Below, in pieces: positions 47,512 to 59,529 of a DNA stretch of 64,000 nt. The notes under the pieces are model-generated. The model worked only from the letters and a program-made list of their open reading frames with translations. It did not search any database and had not been told where the DNA came from. Made by a program: the position numbers and the translations under genes. Each line of letters starts with the position of its first letter. The first letter of the stretch is position 1. The stretch spans positions 62,001 to 126,000 of the forward strand of contig NCSJ02000110.1 of assembly GCA_002812745.2 (NCBI GenBank). Reading direction: 5' to 3'. Source of the DNA: Scytalidium lignicola (Eukaryota; Ascomycota; Leotiomycetes).

Positions 47512-50500
47512 ATATCTTCTCCCTTCTAAGCTCCTGTCCTCAGGAGTTACAATTATACTACTTGCTAAGATATGGTGATAGAATATAGTACTCTTTTATT
47601 CTACAATTAGACTCCAGACAAAGAGTATTAAACTTAATATTCCTAACCTTAATGCCTTGGTATGTTTGTTATTTTAGCAAACATAAGACATCTTGTAATA
47701 TTAACCTTATAATAAAGCTTTAGCAAACCTCTTGTTAAGCTCTGGAGATCTTTCTTTATTCTTTTAATTCAACGTTATAAGCTACAATAAGGCTAAGAGT
47801 TGAACATCTTGCTTTTACTACAAACTTCCTTTCTAGATTGTAGCTTGTTTATAGTTAAGTAGTTATGAACAATTACCAAGCTTTATAACAAGGATATTAT
47901 TACTCTTGTTCTTTTAACATAACTTCATTATGTTAAATATACTTATTAAGAAAAGCCTTAATAATAATATTCTCTGAGCTTCAGGTTATTGTATATGTCC
48001 ATTTAAGTAAGTATTCTTTCCTTTAATTCTACTTCTTTTTCTAAGCATCAACTGACGATCATTAATATTACCTTTCTTTTTGAAGAACTCCATTGTGTTT
48101 TTATAACTTTCTACTAGCATAACTCTTGCTAGGCTATAACTTTCTCGTTGTCCTTCCTTCTATCACACTTCTCTTTCCCTTACCTTTGTTCATTAAGATT
48201 CCTTAAGCAGAATTATCTCTTGCTAAGTTATAACTTACTCTTTGCTATACTCCTCCTTGATCTTCTAATTCAACTTGTTTTCCCACCTTCACCTTTGTTT
48301 AGTTATTACTTCTTTTCTCTAGGAATTACACAGTAGAATTATCTCCTGCTAAGTTATAGCTTACTCTTTGCTATACTCTTCCTTGATTTTTCAATTCAGC
48401 TTGCTTTCCACCTTCTTACCTCACTTTCGTTTTATGCTTTTGTACAACACCTTCACCTTCGTTCAGCTATCACTTCTTTGCTCAAAGAATTACACAGCAG
48501 AATTGTCTCTTGCTGAGTTACAACTCACTTTCTGCTATACTCTTTCTTAATTCTCCAATTCAGCTTGCCTTGCACCTTTCACTTAACTCTAGGATATTTC
48601 TTCTTTCTTCTTATACCCTTGCTTAGCTTTAGTTATAATGCTTACTAACCTCTTGCTAAGTTGTAGAGATAGCACCAGCAAACGTTAAACCCCTTATTCT
48701 CACTGATAAGGAAGTACTATGTCAACAATATCTTTATAACTTGTCTAAGTAAAAAGCTAGTATTCTGTAACAATGTGCAGATGATACTAATAAGTCATGA
48801 TTATTACTGTATAATTACTTTATTGTTATTATATAACTACTTGGCTAATGTTCTGTAAGCTAATCTTCAAAATGTTCATATTACAAGCAGAATAATAAGG
48901 TTTGTCTTCTAGTAAGTATATCCCTCCTTCTTTGTTCACTCTTGCAAACTGATAGCTAGTTACTTGCTAACCTCCTGCTAGCTAACTAGTTTGTTAAAGG
49001 CATAAAGTAGAGTATTCTATACTGCTATTGTCATGTGTAACAACATTCCTGACATAAGTTTCGATGTAATAGTTATTGTTAGTACTAAGCTCTTACTAAC
49101 CTAGTGCTAGGATAATGTTAAGGTAGTACAAGTAACCATTTTGAAAAGCTTTCAATTTATTAAGAACTCTAAAAGTATGCCTTCCTCATATCTTCAAGAA
49201 CTTAAGTAAGAAGAGTCGGCTAAGCAGAAAGAGAGAAGTATCCTAACATTAAAGTTGCTAGGTTGTTCATTAAAGAAGATGTTTAAGAATATAGCAAGTC
49301 TCTTTAAAGAAGTAGAAGATCTTCATACAGATTATAATAGAGTGATGAGTTACTTATATAATTATTGCTAGATAAATGCTAATCAGAGGATAGTATCCTG
49401 AGGTAAAAGAGCCCTCTGATAATGAAGGTAATGATGAAGATGATGATGATGATAACAAGGTATAACTCTTATTCTTCTCTTATTTATCTCTTATAAGGTT
49501 AAAGCTTAAGCATCTGGTTTTTCTCTTTACTTGCCTTGTAAGGCTAAAGTTAATCTTTTGCTTAGTTAGTATTAGGTTAGTGTTAAATTCTTGGTTAAGT
49601 GTATTTTAGATGAATTCAGACTGTTGTCTTATAACATTTTCTTTCTTGTAATTATGTTCTATATTATACTTTATGAAAAATTACTTAAAGTACATTAATT
49701 ACTTTTATTATAAGGTAATTGTTAGCCTTCTAAGTCTTCTTCACTTTCTCCTAGCTTTGAAGTTGCTCAGATCTAAGTTATGTTTCTTATTATACTCTTC
49801 TAACATTTTACTATCATTAATATTTTCTTATAACTCTTAAGAATTTTCCTTGTTAGTATATCCTTTCTAGTTAATAAGGTATTTGAAAATTCCTCTTTGC
49901 TATTTATAGTTTAAGATTGTTTCTACTTCATATTCATTGTCTGAGTTGATAACATTTACCTTCTTTAGTTCTAGGTTATTACTTTCTTGTTTCTTGTACA
50001 ATTTAAGGGCAAAGATAAGAAAAACAAGGTAAATGTGAATTTACTTTAGCATATCTAACTTATAAACAAGGCTATGATCTCCTATTACTTTTGTTATTTT
50101 CCAAGGCCTTAAATATTTGTTGGTGAACTTGTAACAAGGTCACCGTTGCTTGATATAAGTAATAGAGATTAACATTTAATCCTTAAGGTTAAAAAACTTT
50201 AGCATTTGACATTAGTTGTACTATTTCTTATAAAGTTTCTAAGCATGTTAAAGTAGACTTATGATCTTGTTATAACTCTTTTACAGCTCTTCAACTCTCT
50301 TAATAGCTACTAACACCTTAAAAGGAGGCTCTCCATTAACTAGCCTTAGCTTTGTTGGTCCTTGTAATTTATATCTTATAAAGGCTTTTATAAGAGATGT
50401 TTATATAGCAGAATGTTATAAGATGTTGTAAATATACTTTATTAAGTATAACTTAATTGCTTAATCATCTTGAGTAAAGGAGTAATAAACTTATAAGTAA

Positions 50501-50664
50501 TGTTCTAAGTTCTGGTTTTAATGTTCAGTTTGGCTGTCAGTCTAAGGATGTTATACAATACTCATCTGCTTCTTTACTGCTAAGTAATAGTAAAAGGATA
50601 CCTAAAACTTGTTCCTGAATCAGGTATTTCAATTAAATACTATACCTTTAAATAGACCAAATAG

Positions 50665-50868
50665 TCAGATGATATAATGTAATAGTAACTTAACAACTTT
50701 ATCAACACTGATATACTTGGTAGTAAGGATATAAATTGAGTATTTGATAAACTTGTAGATTATTACTAAAATAATATTGTATTCTTTACCCTTAAAAGAA
50801 GTAAAAGGTAGTAATTTAATAATGAAATCCATTGAGATTTCTTCAAAAAGTCTAGTTAATATCAACAA
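50665..50868 (-). pseudogene. Integrase core fragment of the gypsy element
   Basis: Minus-strand frame with LFEEISMDFIIKLLP, KGKEYNIILVIIYKFIKYS and YILTTKYISVDKVVKLLL, matching the first part of the retroviral-type integrase core (first catalytic Asp in SMDFI). Confidence 0.85.
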
Positions 50869-52379
50869 GGGTATTAACTTGTTATAAAGTAGATAATGTC
50901 TTAGCTTAGTTCTCTAGTAAATAGTACAAGTAAAGATGTACTTCTTGATGTCTTTCTACAAACTATTCTAATAGTAATAGTTAACTAGTTATTTCAAAAC
51001 TTTAATAATACTTAGATGTTCACTAGTAAGAATATCATAAAAAGCATTTAACAGTTCAATCTTTAATGAGTAGTTATCAAGGATGTAAATACATTCTTAA
51101 TACCTTAAAAGCTTATTGTCTCTTAATGCTTAAAGGTTATACCTTAAGACTTTAACAATGGATTGCTTATTATATTGTTACTTCTATTCTTCATTAACAA
51201 CAAAAGTATCCTTCTGTTATGCTTTATAAATAACATTTACAAAGTTAAGTAATAAGTCCTTTAGTATTGTTATAACTTCAGCCTTTCTAACCTATACTAA
51301 AAGAACATACAATTCATGACTTATAACTTTAACAACAATATTATCCTGAAAAGATATAATGTTCTAAGCATCTTCAAGTTCAGTTGTTATAGAGTTATTA
51401 AGCTTTTGCAATTGATTAACAAGGTCTTGACTGTCTAGTAAAACAAGTTCAGTTGTCAAGGAATTTACTTCCTTTAACTGGTCAACAAGACCTTAACTTA
51501 ACAAGCTTACAAGTTTCTTATTGCTTATATTCAATGTTTATAAGAACTTATTAAGAAAACTTAACAACAACTCTTGATATGTTATTATAATGCTAGTCAT
51601 ATCTTGTAAATCAGGTCTTCTTAACAACCTATTAGCAAAGTTCTAGGAGTTTAGTCTATACTCAATCTTAAAATTATATCTAGACAATTCTTATAATCAA
51701 TAAACTTGTTTGCTGTTTAATTACAACTTAAAAGCAAGGTAATAATAGTTTAAGTGGTTAGTCAAAACTTTAACAAAGTATTGTACATATAATAAGTAAT
51801 GTCTTTATGTCTTGAAAGCCTTTACAATAATTAGCAACTCAGTATCTAAGGTGTTATAGTGTAGCTTAACCCTTTTCAACTTCTTCAATATGTATACAAT
51901 AAGGTATTAATACTCTTCTTACAATTAGGTTATAATCATGTTAACTGTAAAATCTAAAACATTTGTCTCCAACTTGGTAAGTAGTTTCAGGTTATAATAA
52001 TGTAGTAGTAAAGCAATTGTAAACAAGACATATATTTTCACAAATACTTCTTGTTATAAGAGAGTTAGTTAGAAGGTTAACAAATGTCCTTTCTTCAGTA
52101 TATTTGTTAATAGTACAACAACCTTTGAATAACCTTTGATAAACCAATGATAAAACCTAGTGAAGTCAAGAAAGATCTGTATGTCTTTTATGCTTTTAAG
52201 TTCTGGCTATTTAACAATAATTATAACATGTTCTTTCTTTATACTTATACTTTTAAGGGTAATCACAAAGCTTAAAAAGGTGATTGTCTGAGAATAAAAT
52301 GTACATTTCTCCAAGTTTGCATAAAGACCTTATTATTACAACCTAACTAGTATATTATAAACAGCTTGTATATATAACT

Positions 52380-52995
52380 CTTTGTCCTCTGTGTAAATCA
52401 AGATATTATCAAGGTATACAATGTAGATGACATTGACTAAACTTGTTAATACTTAGTTGATATATATTTAGAAGGTAATTAGTACATTTGAAAGTTTGAA
52501 TAATATGACAAGATATTCAAAGTGTTCATACTTAATTCTGAACACTATCTTCTACTCATTTCCTTTGTAGATGTATATCTAATGGTAAGCATCTTTTAAA
52601 TCCAACTTAGTAAAGTATTTAGCCTCAGATAATCAACTAATGATTTCTGAAATTAAGGGTAATGCAATGTAGTTTTTCTTAGTAATCTTGTTCAATCTTT
52701 AATAGTCAACACAAAGTTGTAACTTACTTTTTAGCTTAAGTACAAATAATATAAAAGCTCTTGCTGGACTGATTAAGGGTTAGATTTATTCTTTCTGTGT
52801 AATAACTTTTAAGTAATCATGAAGTATTACAAGCTCATCTTTGGCTAAGGTATAAATAAGTCTCCAAGGTAAAGTCTGTCCTTCTTCTAAGTTGATATAA
52901 TGCTCCAAAGAAGTATAAAGAAGTAGAATTCTAGTTAAGTCTATATTAAAGACATTCAAGTAATCATCATATTCTGATAATATGACAAGTTGCAT
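52380..52995 (-). pseudogene. Reverse transcriptase region of the gypsy element
   Basis: Minus-strand residues EYDDYLNVFNIDLTRILLL, INLEEGQTLPWRLIYTLAK and DELVILHDYL are the conserved start of a gypsy reverse transcriptase. Further on, VIYIVYLDNILIYTEDKE is the catalytic palm motif; the usual YLDD reads YLDN (52405-52416), i.e. the second catalytic Asp is Asn, consistent with a G-to-A change. Numerous stops separate the blocks. Confidence 0.85.
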
Positions 52996-54752
52996 TTTAC
53001 TAACTTCCTTGTTAATATTCTCTTATGCATCTAAGGGAATAAGGATTGTTCTAACCAAAACTACAACACACTTAACTATATAATTAGCTTTTCGAAGTTG
53101 TCTTTTTGTAATGATCAATGATAAGTACTACTCTTAGAGAGGAAATACTTAAGTGTCTTCTTTGTAACAGATAACTCATGGCTTTACATTATCATACTAT
53201 AACTTTCTTAATACAATTTCATATCTATTAAACTCAACTATTATAAAGTTGTAACACTCTGTTCTCTCAAGTCCTCAGCTATCAGTAATGCAAGTTATAA
53301 TATCCAGAGTTCCATAAGTAAGAATGTTTTGTTTGTAAAGTTGTCTTACTGTTAAGCACCAGCTAACCTCCTTCATTGCTTTATCTGACAAGAGGTAACA
53401 ATGTACAATATTCAAATCTGACTTTGTATTCAATAAGGCTGTCCTCATTACCTATTTCCTTTCAAGTTGAAGAGAAACTCTTGCTTCTAACCATCTTAAA
53501 AGGTGTCTGTCTTCTTATTAAGCAGTTGTTACTCTCTTACTTAATAGTATAGTATTTGCATTAGATGTCTGAAGGCAACTACTAACATAATAGCTTAATT
53601 TCTTATACTAATAGCATTAGACCTTAAAAAGCAACAGTTTAACAGTTCCTCTTCTCTTTACTGTTAGTTAGTTGTTAAGAGGGATAGCATTGACAATCAT
53701 TGCTTTTTATGCTGAAGAAGTCTGGTTTACTTAAGATATACTTGAAGTCTCACTTGTCTGACTCATTTATCTACCTTGGTTTCCTAGCTAATTAGTCATA
53801 GTTATATCTTTTATTATAATATCTCTTCCTTGAGTTATAATCAATGTTTCAGCCCTTTATACTACACTGATCAACTTTATCTTAATAGTTGGTATACCTT
53901 GAAATACAATTTGCTTTCTCAACTCTAGTCAAAGTTTGTCTAAGAGGCTACACACTCAATACCCCTTAAGTAAATGCTCTGGTAATTCTGATTTAATATT
54001 CTTGTAATTGTCTAAGAAAGAATTGAATTTCTGGTTTAGTTTTTGTTCAAGGTAATATAGCTTCATAACAACTTCGAAGATGTAAATAAGGCTATCTAAG
54101 ATGTTACTCTTCAAGAATTCCTCTATTTCATCTTAACGGATATAGTTATAACAATTCTGCTAAGTGTTTATAACATAAATAATCTAGTGTCTTTTGATAG
54201 TACCTTCTAGTATATTATTAACGTACATAACTCTTTGAAGCTTAATACTCAATTCTTGGATTATAGTAAATTAGAAGTGTAATTCAAAGAGAAAAGTATA
54301 AAGTTCATTCTAATTAGTCCCCTTGTATTTCAAGGCAAGGAGCTACAATTTCCCCTAAATCTCACTGCTTGGTTGTTGATAAGGTTCAGCATGGTAATTT
54401 GTCTTAGTAGCTGGTGTATCTTATGCAGAATTATAAATAAGAGCTTCTCCCCTCTTAAGAGCTTGTAAGTAAGTTCTCTTCTTTTCAAGGTAGTCCTGTT
54501 GTTGCCTAGCTGTGATTCTCCTGTCTAGCTCTTCCTTTGACAACGAAATAAAACTCCTCGAAATGGGTGCTGGAGGAGAAGGCAAAGGTGGATCAGGCAA
54601 CGGTGACTCCTCTTGTTGTAATGTTGCTAAGCTGGTAAAGGGGAACTGTGACCTTTTTGCTTCTCCTTGTTGTGAAGCTTGAGTTCAACGGGTCTCAACC
54701 ATCTTGATTCTCAACGGTCTATGTGCCCTTTGTTAGGAGAGAGAGATTAATA

Positions 54753-55019
54753 TGTCAGGGGTATCTGTATGTAGAATGAAGAGAGACCAGGAGGCTGAAA
54801 CATAATAGGAGATTAGCAGTGAGATAGCAGTTGGTTAGGTGTAGATTTGCTTTAAAACTCGGTGCTCTTCTAAAATTACAAGATTGATCTTTGACTCCTG
54901 TTAAAGAGAAGGGGAAACCCCCCTCTTTATAGACGGGAGTTAACAGTTAAGGAGTGGCTAGGACTCAGACTACTATCCTTTTCCCCCCTTCACGTGATTA
55001 GTGCATTAAAACCTTGACA
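54753..55019. repeat. 5' LTR of the gypsy element
   Basis: 267 bp, TGTCAGGGGTATCTG to AACCTTGACA. Contains an intact CACGTG where the other copy has CATATG. Confidence 0.93.
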
Positions 55020-55024
55020 CTAAT

Positions 55025-56140
55025 CAAAGAGTATATAGTTGAAAAAGAGCTTAATAATAATAAGATTTATAACAAAATCTAAGAATACTAAAGATACAAA
55101 AGAGCAGAGAATCTATACTTTAAAAAGTAATAATAAGCTTATTTAACTATTATATTAAACTATAAGAAGAAGAACCTTAAACAGATCTTCTACTACTCAG
55201 ATTACAAGGCTATATTTAATATTTAATTGAACATCTTAAGTTTGGCAAAGAGGATAAGATTAAGTATAATACATATGATGTTTTCTATAAAATACAACAA
55301 AGTAAGCTTTATATTTGCAAAGTAGTTAGAAGTATTAACTATTGAATAACAAAATCTTTACTATCTTAATAATAACATTAAGGACTTCTAAACTGAGATC
55401 TTTTAAGGAGATAAAGAGGTAATATNAAAAAGTAAATCAGCTTATAATAAAAGCTTTAAAGCTTATTATATCAAGTGCTTACAAGGTAGATTTTGAGGAT
55501 TTATATAACAAAGTACAAAGTAACAAGATTTTAAACACTTTCAATAAGCAAGATTATAAAGAAATATAAAGTAAAGTACTTTTTACCTTTGTTAACTACT
55601 TAATACCTTCTCTCTTCAGTTTCTTCAAAGATCTTAACTATTTTAAAAACATCACTAACTATGTAAAACAATTAGTCTTATTCTTATCTCATAAAATAAT
55701 CTCCTTTGCTTTAGAAGACACATTCTCTGATGTAAACCAGAGTGCTAATTAGTACATGATCTAAGAATTAAAGTCCTCTTGTATACTTTAGCCTAAGGGC
55801 TTAACAGATTAAGTAGACTTTAGACAACAACAGATATAGATGAATACAATACACAACTACTCCTAAATGCTTATAATGTTNAAAAAAGAAGAAATTATCA
55901 ACAAAGCTTATTATTAAGAAGGTAAATAAGATTGTTTTATGTAAGTTTATTATATTTACTTATTAGTTAAGATTTGAGTCTAAGTAAATTTACAGCCTTA
56001 TCCAACAGTTAACTAACAAGGACATCACTTATAGTATTCTTCTAAAGGCTTGCAAACTTGATTGTTATAAATATAACAAAACAATGTTTGATGATTATGT
56101 AAGACAAATTATGAGTTTGTTTTTTAAGGCTTAGCTAATA
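55025..56140. repeat. AT-rich degenerate DNA right of the gypsy element
   Basis: Plus-strand readings such as SKEYIVEKELNNNKIY are protein-like but broken by stops within a few dozen codons. It could be the eroded 5' part of the coiled-coil gene that follows. No other signal. Confidence 0.4.
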
Positions 56141-58455
56141 ATGGTAAAGCAAGCAAGTATTACAATCAAGATTAATAGTTTTAATAGACTACTAAAAAGA
56201 TGTAAAATCCTATATACATTAGATCATAAGCAGGATAAATTGTCTCTTTTCTTAGATAAGCTACATAACATTAATAAGAAACAATATAATCAGATGTTGT
56301 CTTTCTTCATTTGCAAGTTTATATACTTTGTATTTTTTGATAAGTTAACTTACTCTTACCCTTACCTTAACCTTTACTCTCTTAAGGAGATGTCACTATT
56401 AAGTACTCCAATTTCAGCAGATCTAGGAGAAGACCAAGTAATAGAAGAGCAGGAGGAGTAAGAACAACTTGCAAAGGAAAAAGAGGAGTAACAACAGCTT
56501 GAAAAAGAAAAACAAGAGTGATTAGCAAGGGAAGAAGTAGAACAACAACCACTTGCAAGAGAAGAAAGGGAGTGATAACAACTTGAAAAGGAAAAACAAG
56601 AACGACAAAACCTTTAAAAACAACGTCTTGAAGAACAACAGCTTGAAGAACAACAGCTTAAGCAAGAAAGACTCGAACAAGAGAGATTTGAACAGGAGAG
56701 ACTTAAGCAGGAGAGACTTGAGCAAGAGAGATTTGAACAGGAGAGATTTGAGTAGGAGAGATTTGAACAGAAGAGATTTAAGCAGGAGAGACTTGAGCAG
56801 GAGAGACTTAAGCAGGAGAGACTTGAACAGGAGAGATTTGAGCAGGAGAGACTTAAACAGCAGAGATTTGAACAGGAGAGACTTAAGCAGGAGAGACTTG
56901 AATAGGAGAGATTTGAGCAGGAGAGACTTGAGCAGGAGAGATTCGAACAAGAGAGACTTGAACAGGAGAGACTTGAGCAGGAGAGACTTGAACAGGAGAA
57001 ACTCGAACAGGAGAGACTTGCAAAGGAGAAGTAAGAAGAGCTTGCAAAAGAGGAAAAACNAAAAAGAGCAAAAGTGGCTTGAAGAGGAGTAGCNAAAAAC
57101 TTGCAAAGAAAATTGCTAACCGATAGAAGCTCAGGAAAAAAAAAAGCTGATGAGAATCAATTAGAGCAGAAAGAATCTAATAAGCTATTAAGCTAAAACG
57201 CCATACTAAAAGGTATAGATATGAAAAGAAGAGAAAGGCAACTTACACAACTTGATTTGGAGAAAGTTATAAATAGTAAGCCTTCAAAGGTTAATGATTG
57301 TATTGTACTATCATCAAAGGTGTTGGATTCCTCACTAAAAGCCACAAAAGGTCCAGTTGAAGTCAATAAAGTTGATCATTCTTCACTACCCAGCACAACT
57401 GAAAACGCAACAGCAACCTCAGACCAGCTTCTACAACATGCTTTTCACTCTAAGGAACAAAGCGAAGTTGCAAAGACATAGGTGCCAGTCATAAGAGATG
57501 AACAAGAAGATCATATTGCATATGAAAAGCAAGAGAAATCTACAAGAGTAGAGCTAGGGAAACCTACAATAGAAGAGGGGAAACTCTTAAGGGCACAAAA
57601 TCTTGCCAAGCAATTGAAGGAAAGACAAGCAAGGAAATTATCTAGCGATCAGAGGCAAGAAGAGCTTGCCAATTCCAAAACGGTAAGAAAAGGTGTGCTA
57701 AGAGGTATAGATGCCATGAACAGGAGTAGAAGGCCAGTTACCCAGTTTGCACTTGAGACCCTTAGAGACGCCAAGCCTCAAGAACCTACGCAAGAAAGTC
57801 AAACACCCTAGACTGCAGCGGAGAACGAACCTCAAAATACAGCAGAACAAGAGGTCGCCGGAAACCTCACCCACAGTATGCAGCCTGACACAGATTCTTC
57901 AGCAGCCAAGAATAGTAACTCGGCATCTGCATCAGGTAAGATGCCAGAGCATGTTGCTGGACCCGAAGAACAAATTCAGGCTGATAAGCCGTATCCACAG
58001 AATAGGACATCATCCGGAGACAGAGGACCAGACTCTTCAAAGCATCGTATACAACTCCAAATCCTTGAGCGTGACGTTTGGAGACGTCTACCTCGCTTCT
58101 AGTCGATCCTTCCAACCCATCGGAGGTATCAGAGGCGAAGAGAATGGTGCTGAAACACATGAGGAAGAGGATATACATGTTCGACACAAAAGGCCGGATG
58201 CTAACGCCTCAAACATTTATTGAAGATATTATGGCGGATGGCACAAACACTGTATATCTGATGCAGGAAATGGACATTGATACTGACAAGATTCCAGGAA
58301 CTGCGTCTAAGAAGCTCAATTTCTGGAAAAATTCGCAAGCAGGCGAGGATAGTACAGATAATGAACTGGCTGCTCGTAAAGAAGTACACTTGAAGCAGTA
58401 CCAAAAACACGCCGAAAAACGCGCTGCAAAGTGCAATTCGAAGCAAGACCCATAA
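56141..58455 (+). pseudogene. Gene with Glu/Gln coiled-coil repeats and a conserved C-terminal block; RIP-damaged 5' part
   Basis: One plus-strand frame is continuous from about 56141 to 58046. It resumes at 58103 after a 56-bp intron (58047-58102, GTATAC..CTAG) and ends at 58455. After an AT-rich start it contains a long run of the pentad [10 protein letters not shown] (about 56660-57015), predicted to be a highly charged helix. A Ser/Thr/Gln-rich linker follows, then a globular-looking end: DPSNPSEVSEAKRMVLKHM, YMFDTKGRMLTPQTFIEDIM and ADGTNTVYLMQEMDID. In-frame stops occur throughout the 5' half, and TAG at 57479-57481 and 57809-57811; most replace CAG or CAA within otherwise regular repeats. 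After 57811 the frame is clean. I do not recognise the C-terminal domain. If RNA shows a start after 57811, a shorter gene may be functional. Confidence 0.6.
56655..57020 (+). repeat. 15-bp tandem coding repeat (QERLE units)
   Basis: About two dozen units of a degenerate 15-mer such as GAGAGACTTGAGCAG, varying at CTT/TTT and CAG/AAG/TAG. The reverse strand shows a low-complexity Leu/Lys/Ser frame (56522-57106) that is only its mirror. Confidence 0.9.
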
Positions 58456-59090
58456 ACGAATATCACTTCAAACCATCGATTCCAGTTATATATTATTAAT
58501 TTTGTTCTCATTTGTGGTAAAGATTATGTAAAGCCAATGCAAATTATTTCTTTGCGATAATATTGCAGCTTATATTATATGCATTAACACTTACTAACCA
58601 AACATGATGTGTCATCTAGTCAGCTGGGAAACAATGTGAAATGAACTTGCAACCTTAAGAGATGATAAACAGTCTAGAAAATGCATTCAATAACAGTTGC
58701 CGACTTCAGCAACTCAGCTTGTTCCATGAGCTTATCCACTGCAATCTCTAGTTTCCTAAGCCCTGAGTCTTTGACACTATTCTCTCTTCGAACCTGTCTT
58801 ATATGCTAGGTCTATCTATGGTCAGAGGCCAAGTCTCAAAATGGAGTACTTGCAAGGCTTAACAACAGTGACACCAGCCTGGATCCTTGTGGAATTCTCA
58901 GTCGATTTCGTTGTATATTAGTGATGGAGAATAAGCACCAAACAAGGGCTTTATATTTCAAGCGTCTCACAAACGCTACAAAATTGGTAAAGATCAACAA
59001 AATCCTGTATTAACCACGGCTATAGCCGTTCTATACTACTTATAGTGAATGTCCTTTAATTAGTTGACCGACCCTGTTGGAGATAGCCGA
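58456..59090. other. Mostly non-coding; possible exon fragment on the minus strand
   Basis: At about 58676-58800 the minus strand reads ENSVKDSGLRKLEIAVDKL and MEQAELLKSATVIECIF before a stop, which looks like a protein end. I cannot connect it to a full gene. The rest shows nothing. Confidence 0.3.
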
Positions 59091-59520
59091 AAAGACATTG
59101 GATAAAACATTGGACAAATAGGAAAGCATTGCTTCTCCTCCTTCCTCCTCCCTTCTGAACGACCTCCTTCTCAGACAGATCCCTCAACTTCATTGCTAAT
59201 CCTACGACGTGATTGACCATCCTTATTCTTCGTGCGTAGTCTCTTTAGCTTTGTGAAACTTTTCTTCTACTGATTCTACTGATTCTACTGACGGAGCACC
59301 TGATCATCTTTGACGAGATCTGTCGTGGCATCTTCTAGTACAGAATCACTTGAAGAATTCGCCAGGCTTAAACTTGTGCAAGTCGAATGTTGCAAGCATC
59401 TTAAGCAACTCATTGGGGTTGCTCTTGTCAGACATATCAACGTAGCTTAGAAAGAACTTGTCAGAAGACAAATGATCGTTGGATCTTATGCTTAATGTCT
59501 CCTTATGAGGTATAAATCTC
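59060..59520 (-). pseudogene. Eroded gene fragment with CAG-to-TAG stops
   Basis: Two overlapping minus frames are protein-like: DMSDKSNPNELLKMLATFDL in one, and SSSDSVLEDATTDLVKDDQV followed by KKSFTKLKRLRTKNKDGQS in another. The second frame has three regularly spaced TAG codons in a tandem NQ repeat (DNA unit GATTCTACT on the plus strand, 59271-59292), where CAG is the obvious ancestor. Family unknown; borders are approximate. Confidence 0.35.
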
Positions 59521-59529
59521 TTTTGCCAT

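Larger units (their letters stand above)
47245..55019 (-). mobile_element. Structurally complete Ty3/gypsy retrotransposon, RIP-inactivated
   Basis: A 7775-bp element with two 267-bp LTRs (47245-47511 and 54753-55019), each TGT..ACA, flanked by a perfect 5-bp target duplication CTAAT (47240-47244 and 55020-55024). The pol order on the minus strand (reverse transcriptase near 52.9-52.2 kb, integrase near 50.9-50.6 kb) is the Ty3/gypsy order. A purine-rich tract (minus strand GAAGGGAGAAGA) directly precedes the left LTR and fits a polypurine tract. All reading frames are broken by stops. The integrase and transcriptase stay recognisable only in short stretches. Confidence 0.93.

Noticed and set aside
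56655..57020. Regularly spaced short repeats that might suggest a CRISPR array
   Set aside because: Units are 15-bp direct repeats with no spacers, encode QERLE pentads, and the organism is a eukaryote.
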